From NCBI GenBank assembly GCA_030748455.1, contig JASMLY010000017.1:1-44639 (forward strand): 44,639 bases of DNA, read 5' to 3'. Below are positions 16,340 through 23,391 of the stretch, piece by piece (position 1 is the stretch's first letter; each line of letters starts with the position of its first letter). Below the pieces are notes generated by a model, which was not told the origin of the DNA, did no database searches, and was given only the letters and a program-made list of their open reading frames with translations. The position numbers were made by a program, and so were the translations under genes. The DNA comes from Phycisphaerales bacterium (GTDB lineage: Bacteria > Planctomycetota > Phycisphaerae > Phycisphaerales > SM1A02).

Positions 16340-18181
16340 TTGCCATTAGTAACGAAAAACAAAACCGAAGCCTTTCCAGAGATTAGGGTCACACACCCTA
16401 GCATGTTTGGGCTGTTGCATATCAGCGCTGAGCGCGGTTGGATGTGTTACGAAGAGTTGAATTGGGCGTTGCCTGACGAATTGTTGTTTCCGGAAAAGAT
16501 CGACGAGTTACTTGTTCTGTTGAACAAGCTCGATGTTGAACTAATCGGAGAAGACGACCGAATGCGTCGTGGTTGGAAACAGCACAAAATGCCTCTTCAA
16601 ACCACCTTGCGTTTTAAGCGCGACACACCCTGGAAGACGCCTGAAGTTGTCGCGCTTGAGGCCGCAGAAGACGATGAAGGCAAACGTACACACCTCAACA
16701 TTGATGAAGATGATGAATTGCTCGACGAAGCAGAAACACAAGCGGCAATAGCGCAAGCACTTGAAGAAAGCTCATCACGCAGGATCGATGATCCTATTCG
16801 GATGTATCTCACTCAGATGGGCAGCATTTCTCTACTTACAAGAGAGGAAGAAATTCGACTTGCGAAAAAGATTGAATCGACAAGGATGGTCTTTCGCCGG
16901 CTTGTTCTTGAATCAGACTATGCTGCGAGACAAGCGATTGAAATTTTAGAACTTGTCCATGAAGGCAAACTTCCATTTGATCGAACGATGCGTATCTCAA
17001 CTGCAATCGAAGGTGCAAAGGAAACTGTTAAAGCTAGAATTCCTGTCAATTTGGTAACTATGAAAGCATTGCTTGACCTCAATGAGGCTGATTGGGATCG
17101 CTCTGAAGCGGGAGGAATGAAGAAAAGCGAACTACAAGACGTCCGTTTCATCATGCAAGCACGTCGTCGGAAGATTGCTTCACTTATGGAAGAATGCTGC
17201 CTACGCACAGCAAAAATTCAACCATTGCTTCGTAAATTGCAATCAATTTCTAAGAAGTTTCGACAGATAGAACGGAGTCTTCAGAATGCCAAAAAACCTG
17301 GCTCAAGAATCGATCCAGATGATGTCGTTGTGATGAATGAAGAGTTGACTGGCCTTCGAAGTCTCATACTTGAAGAACCAAACGATCTAGCACAACGATT
17401 GCGCAAAATAGAAGTTGTATTTGAAGAATACGAACAAGGCAAACGTGATCTATCAGGCGGAAATCTCCGTCTCGTAGTGTCGATTGCAAAAAAATACAGA
17501 AATCGTGGTCTGCCATTTCTTGACATTATTCAAGAAGGTAACACTGGGCTTATGCGTGCTGTCGATAAATATGAATATCGCCGTGGGTATAAGTTCTCTA
17601 CGTACGCAACATGGTGGATTCGACAAGCAATCACAAGAGCAATCGCTGACCATGCCCGAACAATTCGCGTGCCTGTCCACATGATCGAGACGATGTCTAA
17701 GCTTCGTGCGATTCAAAAACGGTTGCTCCAAGAAGTTGGTCGAGAACCAACGCTAGAAGAAATTGCACTTGCAGCGGATATGAGTTTCGAAGAAACCAAG
17801 CGAGTGATGAAGATTTCTAGACATCCAGTTAGTCTCGATCGCCCTGTTGGTGAGTCAGAGGATTCTGAGTTTGGTGATTTTATTGAAGATGAACGCCAAC
17901 AAGCACCGTCTGAAACTGCTACGAGCGAAATGCTTCGATCTCGTATTAATGATGTTTTGAAGACACTTACGTATCGTGAACGAGAGATTCTCAAATTACG
18001 ATACGGAATTGGCGATGGGTATACCTATACACTTGAAGAGGTTGGACGCATTTTTAAAGTGACTCGAGAACGTGTGCGGCAAGTTGAATCAAAAGCGATC
18101 AGAAAACTGCAACATCCTGTTCGGAAACGCCGTTTGTCTAGTTTTATTGACCAGAACGAAGAGGATGAATTGGACACTTAA
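16340..18181 (+). CDS. rpoD: Primary sigma factor RpoD (sigma-70)
   Basis: RpoD is the housekeeping sigma factor that gives RNA polymerase its promoter specificity. Region 1.2 appears near residue 150 ([21 protein letters not shown]). A nonconserved insert of roughly 180 residues follows, then regions 2.1-2.4 ([34 protein letters not shown]). Region 3 and region 4 ([20 protein letters not shown]) end the protein, with the helix-turn-helix that binds -35 boxes. Translation starts at TTG (16340), supported by AGGAG about 8 bases upstream; no ATG gives the N-terminal acidic domain. The dnaG-rpoD order points to co-transcription, and a strong terminator follows. Confidence 0.97.
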   Translation: MPLVTKNKTEAFPEIRVTHPSMFGLLHISAERGWMCYEELNWALPDELLFPEKIDELLVLLNKLDVELIGEDDRMRRGWKQHKMPLQTTLRFKRDTPWKTPEVVALEAAEDDEGKRTHLNIDEDDELLDEAETQAAIAQALEESSSRRIDDPIRMYLTQMGSISLLTREEEIRLAKKIESTRMVFRRLVLESDYAARQAIEILELVHEGKLPFDRTMRISTAIEGAKETVKARIPVNLVTMKALLDLNEADWDRSEAGGMKKSELQDVRFIMQARRRKIASLMEECCLRTAKIQPLLRKLQSISKKFRQIERSLQNAKKPGSRIDPDDVVVMNEELTGLRSLILEEPNDLAQRLRKIEVVFEEYEQGKRDLSGGNLRLVVSIAKKYRNRGLPFLDIIQEGNTGLMRAVDKYEYRRGYKFSTYATWWIRQAITRAIADHARTIRVPVHMIETMSKLRAIQKRLLQEVGREPTLEEIALAADMSFEETKRVMKISRHPVSLDRPVGESEDSEFGDFIEDERQQAPSETATSEMLRSRINDVLKTLTYREREILKLRYGIGDGYTYTLEEVGRIFKVTRERVRQVESKAIRKLQHPVRKRRLSSFIDQNEEDELDT

Positions 18182-18213
18182 TTCTCTCATCAAGAAAGAA
18201 ACGCCCCCTTTCC

Positions 18214-18251
18214 AAAGCGGCAACTTTTCCTAGTGAAATGTTGCCGCTTTT
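18214..18251 (+). terminator. Rho-independent terminator after rpoD
   Basis: AAAGCGGCAAC (18214-18224) pairs with GTTGCCGCTTT (18240-18250) around a 15-nt loop and is followed by TTCTT. It lies 33 bp after the rpoD stop and almost touches the 3' end of the convergent secreted-protein gene, so it may act in both directions. Confidence 0.8.
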
Positions 18252-18255
18252 CTTG

Positions 18256-19743
18256 TTACTCGCACACACCCCAAGCAGCTATGACAGCAAGTAAGTCATC
18301 TGTGTTGACTACTCCGTTGCCATCAACGTCAAGATCTGGATCATGAGATCCCCAACCACCGACAATTTCCAATAGATCGTTTACATCAATAACACCATCG
18401 CCATTGATATCCTCTGCACATGCTGCTCCGCAAACATTCGTGTCATCACAGTGAGAGTCCATCCCTTCCCAGGTACCAACTACGGCACTGCAATCATCTT
18501 CTGTAAGATCTAAACACCAATCATCGCCACAACATGCACCGAGTGGTTGTGGACATGAAACACTAGCGCACGTTGTAGCATCACCTTGGAAGGAACCTGC
18601 AACTGCAACACAATCTTCAGGGGAGATAGGCCCGATGCAATTGCCATCATGGAGACAACAGGCGCCCTCCGGAAAACAAGTCGTCTCCGCACAACTCGTG
18701 CCCTCTCCCATGTGGATGCCTCCGACAGTGAGACATGTATTGACATCAAATTCTACACATGCACCTGTTGCTTCAATACAGCAAGCACCTTCACCAGCAC
18801 CGCATACGTACGTCGCACAAGTTGTCTCAGGGTTTTGAGCAAGCCCCCCGAGAGCTTCACAATCAGTTGGTGTGAGATCGAAGCACTCTGTTCCAACACA
18901 ACAAGCAACTGGCTCAATTGTACAGTTCACAGACGTGTACGCAGCACGCAAAACCCAATCTCCACTCGGTGTGCAGATGCTAGGGAAGTCTTGAAAAGTA
19001 AACCACCCTGTTCCACAGACGCACCAAGGTCCGGAAACAGCATCGATCCAATTGTCATCGGGAAACTGCAAGCCACTCGTATCAGTTGTTGGGAATGCAT
19101 TACTGTTCGTAGGTGGAGACGATGTACAGGGATTCCCAGGGTTGTTATGTTGGTCGATTCCAAAAGCAACAGTAAACTTATTCTGTCCACTGTCGTTATA
19201 GATATAAATTTGTTCTGGATCTTCAGGGTCAACTGAAACAGAAATGATAGTACCTGTTGTACCTGGTGGCATCACAAGGTGTGGCAGGATGATGTTATCA
19301 CTCGAAAATTGAGCAACGAGAAAACCATTTGTTGGAGTGCCATCCCATATATAGACTGACCAGTGCGTTGTTGTTTGTACGTTCGTGTTGCTAGTTGCAA
19401 ACAACACTTCAGCAAGATCTACACGAATGGGAAACTCATCTGCGGGAACATCGTATGTTGCAGCCAAGGATTCTCCTTGTGCAAAACCTGCTTGTAAGAC
19501 ATATTGACCCACCCCAAAATCACTATCTGTTCGAGTAACAGGAGTTTGTGGGCACGTTCCTCTAGTCTGTTTATTTGTGTTTTGATACGCCTTTGGATTT
19601 CTGAATGTCGCACGTAACGAACGTGGCATCTCGAGCATGAGCGGGATCGGGTTCAAACGAGTGGTTGTATTGGTTGGTACGGTTTCTCCTAAAGTAGTTG
19701 AGTAGACCGCTAAAATGGCTGCTAAAGTGATAGTGATTCGCAT
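18256..19743 (-). CDS. Secreted protein with four Cys-rich ACC modules and dockerin-like tail
   Basis: A signal peptide (ITITLAAILAVYSTTLGE) predicts export. Residues of about 60-285 form a unique beta-rich domain with no family I recognise; it contains DVPADEFPIRVDLAEVLF and a THWSVYIWDG strand. Then come four tandem modules of about 37 residues, each shaped (G/A)CC-x(4-8)-C-x(5-9)-(D/T)C-x(4)-(G/V)G-x(7-8)-C-x(4-5)-C. Last are two dockerin-like loops, DINGDGVIDVNDLLEIV and DVDGNGVVNTDDLLAVI, ending AAWGVCE at the stop. The Cys spacing suggests disulphide-stabilised surface modules. A good promoter and a GAGGA site precede it. The function is unknown, and a cell-envelope role is inferred from export and composition. 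Confidence 0.72.
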   Translation of the reverse strand: MRITITLAAILAVYSTTLGETVPTNTTTRLNPIPLMLEMPRSLRATFRNPKAYQNTNKQTRGTCPQTPVTRTDSDFGVGQYVLQAGFAQGESLAATYDVPADEFPIRVDLAEVLFATSNTNVQTTTHWSVYIWDGTPTNGFLVAQFSSDNIILPHLVMPPGTTGTIISVSVDPEDPEQIYIYNDSGQNKFTVAFGIDQHNNPGNPCTSSPPTNSNAFPTTDTSGLQFPDDNWIDAVSGPWCVCGTGWFTFQDFPSICTPSGDWVLRAAYTSVNCTIEPVACCVGTECFDLTPTDCEALGGLAQNPETTCATYVCGAGEGACCIEATGACVEFDVNTCLTVGGIHMGEGTSCAETTCFPEGACCLHDGNCIGPISPEDCVAVAGSFQGDATTCASVSCPQPLGACCGDDWCLDLTEDDCSAVVGTWEGMDSHCDDTNVCGAACAEDINGDGVIDVNDLLEIVGGWGSHDPDLDVDGNGVVNTDDLLAVIAAWGVCE

Positions 19744-19762
19744 AGATTGATCCTCGTCCTCT

Positions 19763-19791
19763 AGTATGGCACTAGTCTAGGAGCGAGTCAA
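19763..19791 (-). promoter_or_regulatory. Sigma-70-type promoter of the Cys-rich secreted protein
   Basis: On the minus strand TTGACT (19791-19786) and CATACT (19768-19763) are separated by exactly 17 bp. The start codon lies 19 bases downstream, with GAGGA between. The -35 box begins 10 bp past the coaC stop. Confidence 0.7.
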
Positions 19792-19801
19792 GGAATAACT
19801 G

Positions 19802-20383
19802 CTACCCAAAACAGGCTGCGAAGGACGCAAGGAGGGATTCTGGCTCTGGTAGCCGCCCTTTGCCGTTCGATTTGCATGCTTGCCACCCATCATCAGATTC
19901 AAGAATTGTGAATCCATCTTGTTGTAATGTAAGAATATTACGTTTTGTGACAGGTTGCTCGAGCATGGTGACATTCATCGAGGGTGCGAGCAGAACTGGA
20001 GTGGTCTCTCGATTTACTGCAGAGACTACAAGGCTTACAGGATCGTCGGTTCGCCCAGTTGCTAATTTGGCAAGCATATTCATTGTGCAGGGAGCGACGA
20101 GCACACCATCGGCTTGTTTAGCGAGTTGAATGTGCCGAGGTGAGCAGTTTTTGCCATGTTTCCATTGAGAATCAAAAACCTGCCGACTCGTTAGAGACTC
20201 AAAGGTGAGTGGAGAAATGAAACGAGTCGCAGCATCTGTCATAAGTACGTCAACTGTGACGTCAATCTGCACAAGTGTGCTTACGAGTGCCGCAATTTTA
20301 TAACAAGCAATTCCTCCCGTCAGTGCAACGAGAAGGTGCCGCCCTGCAAGATGACCTTCGCTTTGAGTGCGACGATCGTTCAT
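19802..20383 (-). CDS. coaC: Phosphopantothenoylcysteine decarboxylase (stand-alone CoaC)
   Basis: CoaC is a flavin-dependent decarboxylase that turns 4'-phosphopantothenoylcysteine into 4'-phosphopantetheine in coenzyme A synthesis. The 193-residue product is only the HFCD flavoprotein half of the usual CoaBC fusion. It shows the FMN-binding start LVALTGGIACYKIA, the catalytic-His region SPRHIQLAKQAD, and VAPCTMNMLAKLATGRTDD. The PxMN motif is LLAPSMNVTML, with Ser for the usual Ala. The flexible Cys lid is QACKSNGKGRLPEP. The synthetase half CoaB is not nearby and must be encoded elsewhere. It lies 6 bp after rpoZ, the usual rpoZ-coaBC neighbourhood, so the two are probably one operon. Confidence 0.88.
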   Translation of the reverse strand: MNDRRTQSEGHLAGRHLLVALTGGIACYKIAALVSTLVQIDVTVDVLMTDAATRFISPLTFESLTSRQVFDSQWKHGKNCSPRHIQLAKQADGVLVAPCTMNMLAKLATGRTDDPVSLVVSAVNRETTPVLLAPSMNVTMLEQPVTKRNILTLQQDGFTILESDDGWQACKSNGKGRLPEPESLLASFAACFG

Positions 20384-20389
20384 CTTGTC

Positions 20390-20632
20390 CTATGTACCCT
20401 TTAGTCCCTGAGTATCGCTAAATTCGTACCCTGTTTCAGAATAATCCGCAGTGATTTTATCTTGCATGATTTCTTCAATCACAAGTTCAAGATCAGTACG
20501 ACCCTCTCGCTCGATCAACGGACGTGCACCATCGATAATGAGCTCTCTAAGCCGATGTTGGATAAGTGCTGTAAGTTTGAATCTACCACCGCATTTAATG
20601 ATAATTTCATCATTTTGTAACGCTTCAATCAT
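20390..20632 (-). CDS. rpoZ: RNA polymerase omega subunit
   Basis: The 80-residue product is the small RNA polymerase subunit that helps fold and hold beta-prime. The family core is present: GGRFKLTALIQHRLRELIIDGARPLIE corresponds to the conserved Y/F-x-L-(V/T)-x-x-(A/V)-x-x-R-x-x-(Q/E)-L pattern, and an acidic helix follows. The start ATG has AGGAAGG about seven bases upstream. coaC follows after six bases, an arrangement seen in many bacteria. A perfect TATAAT reads toward this gene on the minus strand (20701-20696), although without a clear -35 box. Confidence 0.85.
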   Translation of the reverse strand: MIEALQNDEIIIKCGGRFKLTALIQHRLRELIIDGARPLIEREGRTDLELVIEEIMQDKITADYSETGYEFSDTQGLKGT

Positions 20633-20695
20633 GGATGTGCCTTCCTGTCAATGATCCTCCCGAACAAATCGAGCTGCAATACGAGTATTCCGACA

Positions 20696-20701
20696 ATTAT
20701 A
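20696..20701 (-). promoter_or_regulatory. Possible -10 box for rpoZ-coaC
   Basis: A perfect TATAAT on the minus strand lies 64 bp before the rpoZ start. The expected -35 position reads ACACAA or CACAAA, a poor match, so the assignment is tentative. Confidence 0.4.
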
Positions 20702-20756
20702 GGGTATTTTGCGGATTTTTGTGTACGCCCTTGCAATGCAGACTAACAACGCATAA

Positions 20757-20836
20757 CCCACCATTCGTCTGAGTAATGCTCAGAGCATACCTCTGTGCAT
20801 ACGTCTGTGTATACCTCTGAGTAATGCTCAGAGGTG
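20757..20836. repeat. Second member of the 12-bp repeat family, inverted arrangement
   Basis: This 80-bp block starts with CCCACCATTCGTCTGAG, nearly the same head as the array at 13541. It then carries the 12-bp units in reverse orientation (CCTCTGTGCATA 20790-20801, CGTCTGTGTATA 20802-20813) and closes with CCTCTGAG-TAATG-CTCAGAGG (20814-20834), an 8-bp perfect stem. CTGAG-TAATG-CTCAG also occurs at the head, so the block is bounded by two similar hairpins. It lies in the 352-bp gap between rpoZ and the CLC gene. The rest of that gap holds no gene I can support, and a GATAAT at 20967-20972 could be the CLC promoter's -10 box. Confidence 0.85.
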
Positions 20837-20984
20837 GTTGTATGTGCCATGATGACAGTTACTTAGGTACTATGTTCTTGTTGGGAGTACTCGGTAATTC
20901 TGATTTCCGATGTCGCTTCGTGGGTATGATCTCACGTTCAAACGCCTAGGTAGAGCTCTGTGGTAAGATAATTGGTTACCCTTT

Positions 20985-22802
20985 ATGAAACGATTTATGG
21001 CTTCCAATCTTCGCAGACTGGGCATCCGCCTCGGATTCGACCGAGACTGGTACCTCTATTTCGTCGCTGCGCTTATTGGTCTCTTTATGGGGCTCGCAGC
21101 TGTACTTTTTATCTGGCCACTTCGCCAATCAGAACAATTGGCAGATCAACTCGCCGATTCTTCGTATATCGTGTGGATTATTCTTTTGGGCCCATCAATT
21201 GGTGGCCTTCTGACTGGCGTTCTCATCGCATGGTTAAAACATGAAGGCGTTGGCCCAGGTGTTACCTCCGTCATCTACGCAGTCCAACGAAAAAAGGGGA
21301 GACTCTCTCCAAAGATCGGAGTGCGAAAGTGGCTCGCTTCCACGGCTACAATCGCCTCTGGAGGGTCTGCTGGGGCTGAAGGCCCGATTGTTACGATTGG
21401 AGCAGTTGTTGGATCGAACCTGTCCCGCCTTCTCGGTACAGGTTCGCAACATACAGGAACGCTTCTAGGGTGTGGTGCAGCCGCAGGGCTAGCTTCTGTC
21501 TTCAATGCTCCGATTGCGGGAATTTTCTTTGTGATGGAATTACTCCTCCGAGATTTTTCGCTGAAAACGTTCACACCAATCGTGATTGCTGCAGTTGTCT
21601 CTTCTGCAACGACACAAGGGTTACTTGGTGATGCTGCGCTTTTTGATGTGGGAGAAAACTTCTTTCACAAAGGATTGCACTTTAGTATCACGCAGATCCC
21701 TGTCTACCTCGTTTTAGGATTAGTCTGTGGTCTACTCGGTGCGCTCTTTGTCCGAACGCTCGATGCCACTGAACGAGCATTCGTTGCAACGAAATTGCCT
21801 ATGATGGCAAGACCAGTTATTGGGGCTCTTTTCTTAGGTTTCATTGGCGTTACAGCGTATTGGTTGAGTGGATCGAACGGGATCCCAGAGTTCTACGGCA
21901 ATGGCTATCCCACGATCAAACATCTGCTAGATCAATCCACCTATTTTGTTGATAACTCCATTAGTGAGCTCCGCCCAGCCCTGCCCTTTATCACTGGTCT
22001 GCTTCTGTTAGCGGTTGTAAAATTGATCGCAACGAGTATCACAGTTGGCTCCGGAGGTGCAGGTGGGTTGTTTGCACCTTCACTTCTAGTCGGCGCAGCA
22101 AGTGGTGGTGTCGTCGGTTTTGTAGTACATTCATTTGGATGGTTCCCTGATACTTCTCCTGCGTATTTTGCACTCGTAGGGATGGCAGCGCTTGTGGCAG
22201 CAACAACGCATGCACCACTTACAGCAATTTTGATTGTGTACGAAGTGACCCAAAGTTACGAGGTGATTTTGCCGTTGATGTTTGCGGCCGTTGTCGGCAC
22301 TATAGTTTCAAGGTTCGTCTGCCGTGACAGTATTTACACCTGTAAGCTCAGACGTCAAGGTGTACGGATGGGAGCCATGAGTGATCTCACAGTGTTACGC
22401 CGTTTAACTACACAAGATGTCCAACTTAAGTCTGCAACCGTTGTAAACGAAACTGATTCTGCCCAAAAGTTATTGACCCTCATGGAACAAACTGGCACCT
22501 CAGATTTTGTAGTTACAAACAACAGTGGGCATTACTGTGGCATGGTGGTTTCTGATGATTTCAGAGAGGCACTTGTGTATCGGGAGTCGATTCCGCTTTT
22601 GCAAGTTAGCGAACTACGACGCTGTGAACTTCCTACTATTTCTCTTGAAGAAACACTCGATGTAGTGCTTGACAAGTTTTCGAGAAGTGATGTCCAATCC
22701 TTAACCGTCCTTGATGGTACCGATCACATTGCAGGCTTGATTACTCGCTCAAGATTGATGGCTCGATATCAGGAAGCGCTTGACGAGGATGTTGACACAT
22801 GA
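20985..22802 (+). CDS. CLC-family anion channel/transporter with CBS domains
   Basis: This 605-residue membrane protein has the CLC core followed by a CBS-pair regulatory region (about residues 465-600; VTNNSGHYCGMVVSDDF, LTVLDGTDHIAGLITRS). The external gating Glu132 is kept (GSAGAEGPIV), as are the second anion loop GGAGGLFAPSLL and the pore Tyr in SYEVILPLM. Two sites differ from E. coli ClcA. The GSGIP loop reads GPGVT, with Pro for Ser. The position of the internal proton Glu203 is Leu (FFVMELLLRDF). Pro at the Ser site favours nitrate in plant CLCs, and loss of the proton Glu is a feature of channels, so it may not be a Cl-/H+ exchanger. It overlaps rnpA by four bases. Confidence 0.9.
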   Translation: MKRFMASNLRRLGIRLGFDRDWYLYFVAALIGLFMGLAAVLFIWPLRQSEQLADQLADSSYIVWIILLGPSIGGLLTGVLIAWLKHEGVGPGVTSVIYAVQRKKGRLSPKIGVRKWLASTATIASGGSAGAEGPIVTIGAVVGSNLSRLLGTGSQHTGTLLGCGAAAGLASVFNAPIAGIFFVMELLLRDFSLKTFTPIVIAAVVSSATTQGLLGDAALFDVGENFFHKGLHFSITQIPVYLVLGLVCGLLGALFVRTLDATERAFVATKLPMMARPVIGALFLGFIGVTAYWLSGSNGIPEFYGNGYPTIKHLLDQSTYFVDNSISELRPALPFITGLLLLAVVKLIATSITVGSGGAGGLFAPSLLVGAASGGVVGFVVHSFGWFPDTSPAYFALVGMAALVAATTHAPLTAILIVYEVTQSYEVILPLMFAAVVGTIVSRFVCRDSIYTCKLRRQGVRMGAMSDLTVLRRLTTQDVQLKSATVVNETDSAQKLLTLMEQTGTSDFVVTNNSGHYCGMVVSDDFREALVYRESIPLLQVSELRRCELPTISLEETLDVVLDKFSRSDVQSLTVLDGTDHIAGLITRSRLMARYQEALDEDVDT

Positions 22803-23158
22803 CGCCTTCCGCTCATACCTTTCAAAAATGCGCGCGTCTCACCAAGAAAGAAGAGTTTGATGCAGTGTATTCTTTTGCACAATGCAAGCGAACGAATGCT
22901 TTTTCGATTCATGCAATGCCCAACCACATCGACCAACATAGGCTAGGGTTGTCGGTACCAAAACGTGTGGGCACTGCCGTTGTGCGTAATCGAGTCAAGC
23001 GGCTCGTGCGAGAAGCTTTTCGACTTGTACACGAGTCACTCCCTTCTAGTTATGACATCGTTGTGACATTTCACAAAAGACCAGAACAGGGGCAAAAAGA
23101 GTTCGAGCATTTTTTCCAACGCGTGATAGACGAGTTTGAGCTCAAATGCAAGACGTAA
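22799..23158 (+). CDS. rnpA: Ribonuclease P protein component
   Basis: RnpA is the basic cofactor of the RNase P ribozyme, which matures the 5' end of tRNAs. The 119-residue product has FQKCARLTKKEEFDAVY at the start, HRLGLSVPKRVGTAVVRNRVKRLVREAFR with the RNR signature helix, and the YDIVVTFHKRP strand. Its start overlaps the CLC stop (ATGA), and yidD begins inside its last codons. rpmH, which nearly always precedes rnpA, is absent here. The CLC gene has taken that place, so rnpA translation may be coupled to CLC translation. Confidence 0.93.
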   Translation: MTPSAHTFQKCARLTKKEEFDAVYSFAQCKRTNAFSIHAMPNHIDQHRLGLSVPKRVGTAVVRNRVKRLVREAFRLVHESLPSSYDIVVTFHKRPEQGQKEFEHFFQRVIDEFELKCKT

Positions 23159-23379
23159 AGAAAGTAACGCTGCTCGCAAAACTCTTGATTTTGCCTGTGA
23201 AGTTGTATCAAATCACACTCCGTCCATTTCTAGGTGGTCAATGCAGATTTGAACCGACATGCTCTGATTATTCCATAGAAGCGTTTCGGAAACATGGGGC
23301 TTGGAAAGGGTTGGCAAAGACGATCTATCGAATTCTTCGCTGTAATCCATTTGGAGGAAGCGGGTACGACCCACCATAA
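23146..23379 (+). CDS. yidD: YidD membrane-protein insertion efficiency factor
   Basis: YidD is a small membrane-associated protein thought to assist YidC in inserting proteins. The 77-residue product has the diagnostic core YQITLRPFLGGQCRFEPTCS followed by DYSIEAFRKHGAWKGL and RCNPFGGSGYDPP, with the three conserved Cys. It overlaps rnpA by 13 bp, consistent with the standard rnpA-yidD order. yidC does not follow; a convergent gene ends 12 bp downstream. Confidence 0.94.
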   Translation: MQDVKKVTLLAKLLILPVKLYQITLRPFLGGQCRFEPTCSDYSIEAFRKHGAWKGLAKTIYRILRCNPFGGSGYDPP

Positions 23380-23391
23380 CAGCGTTGTGGT

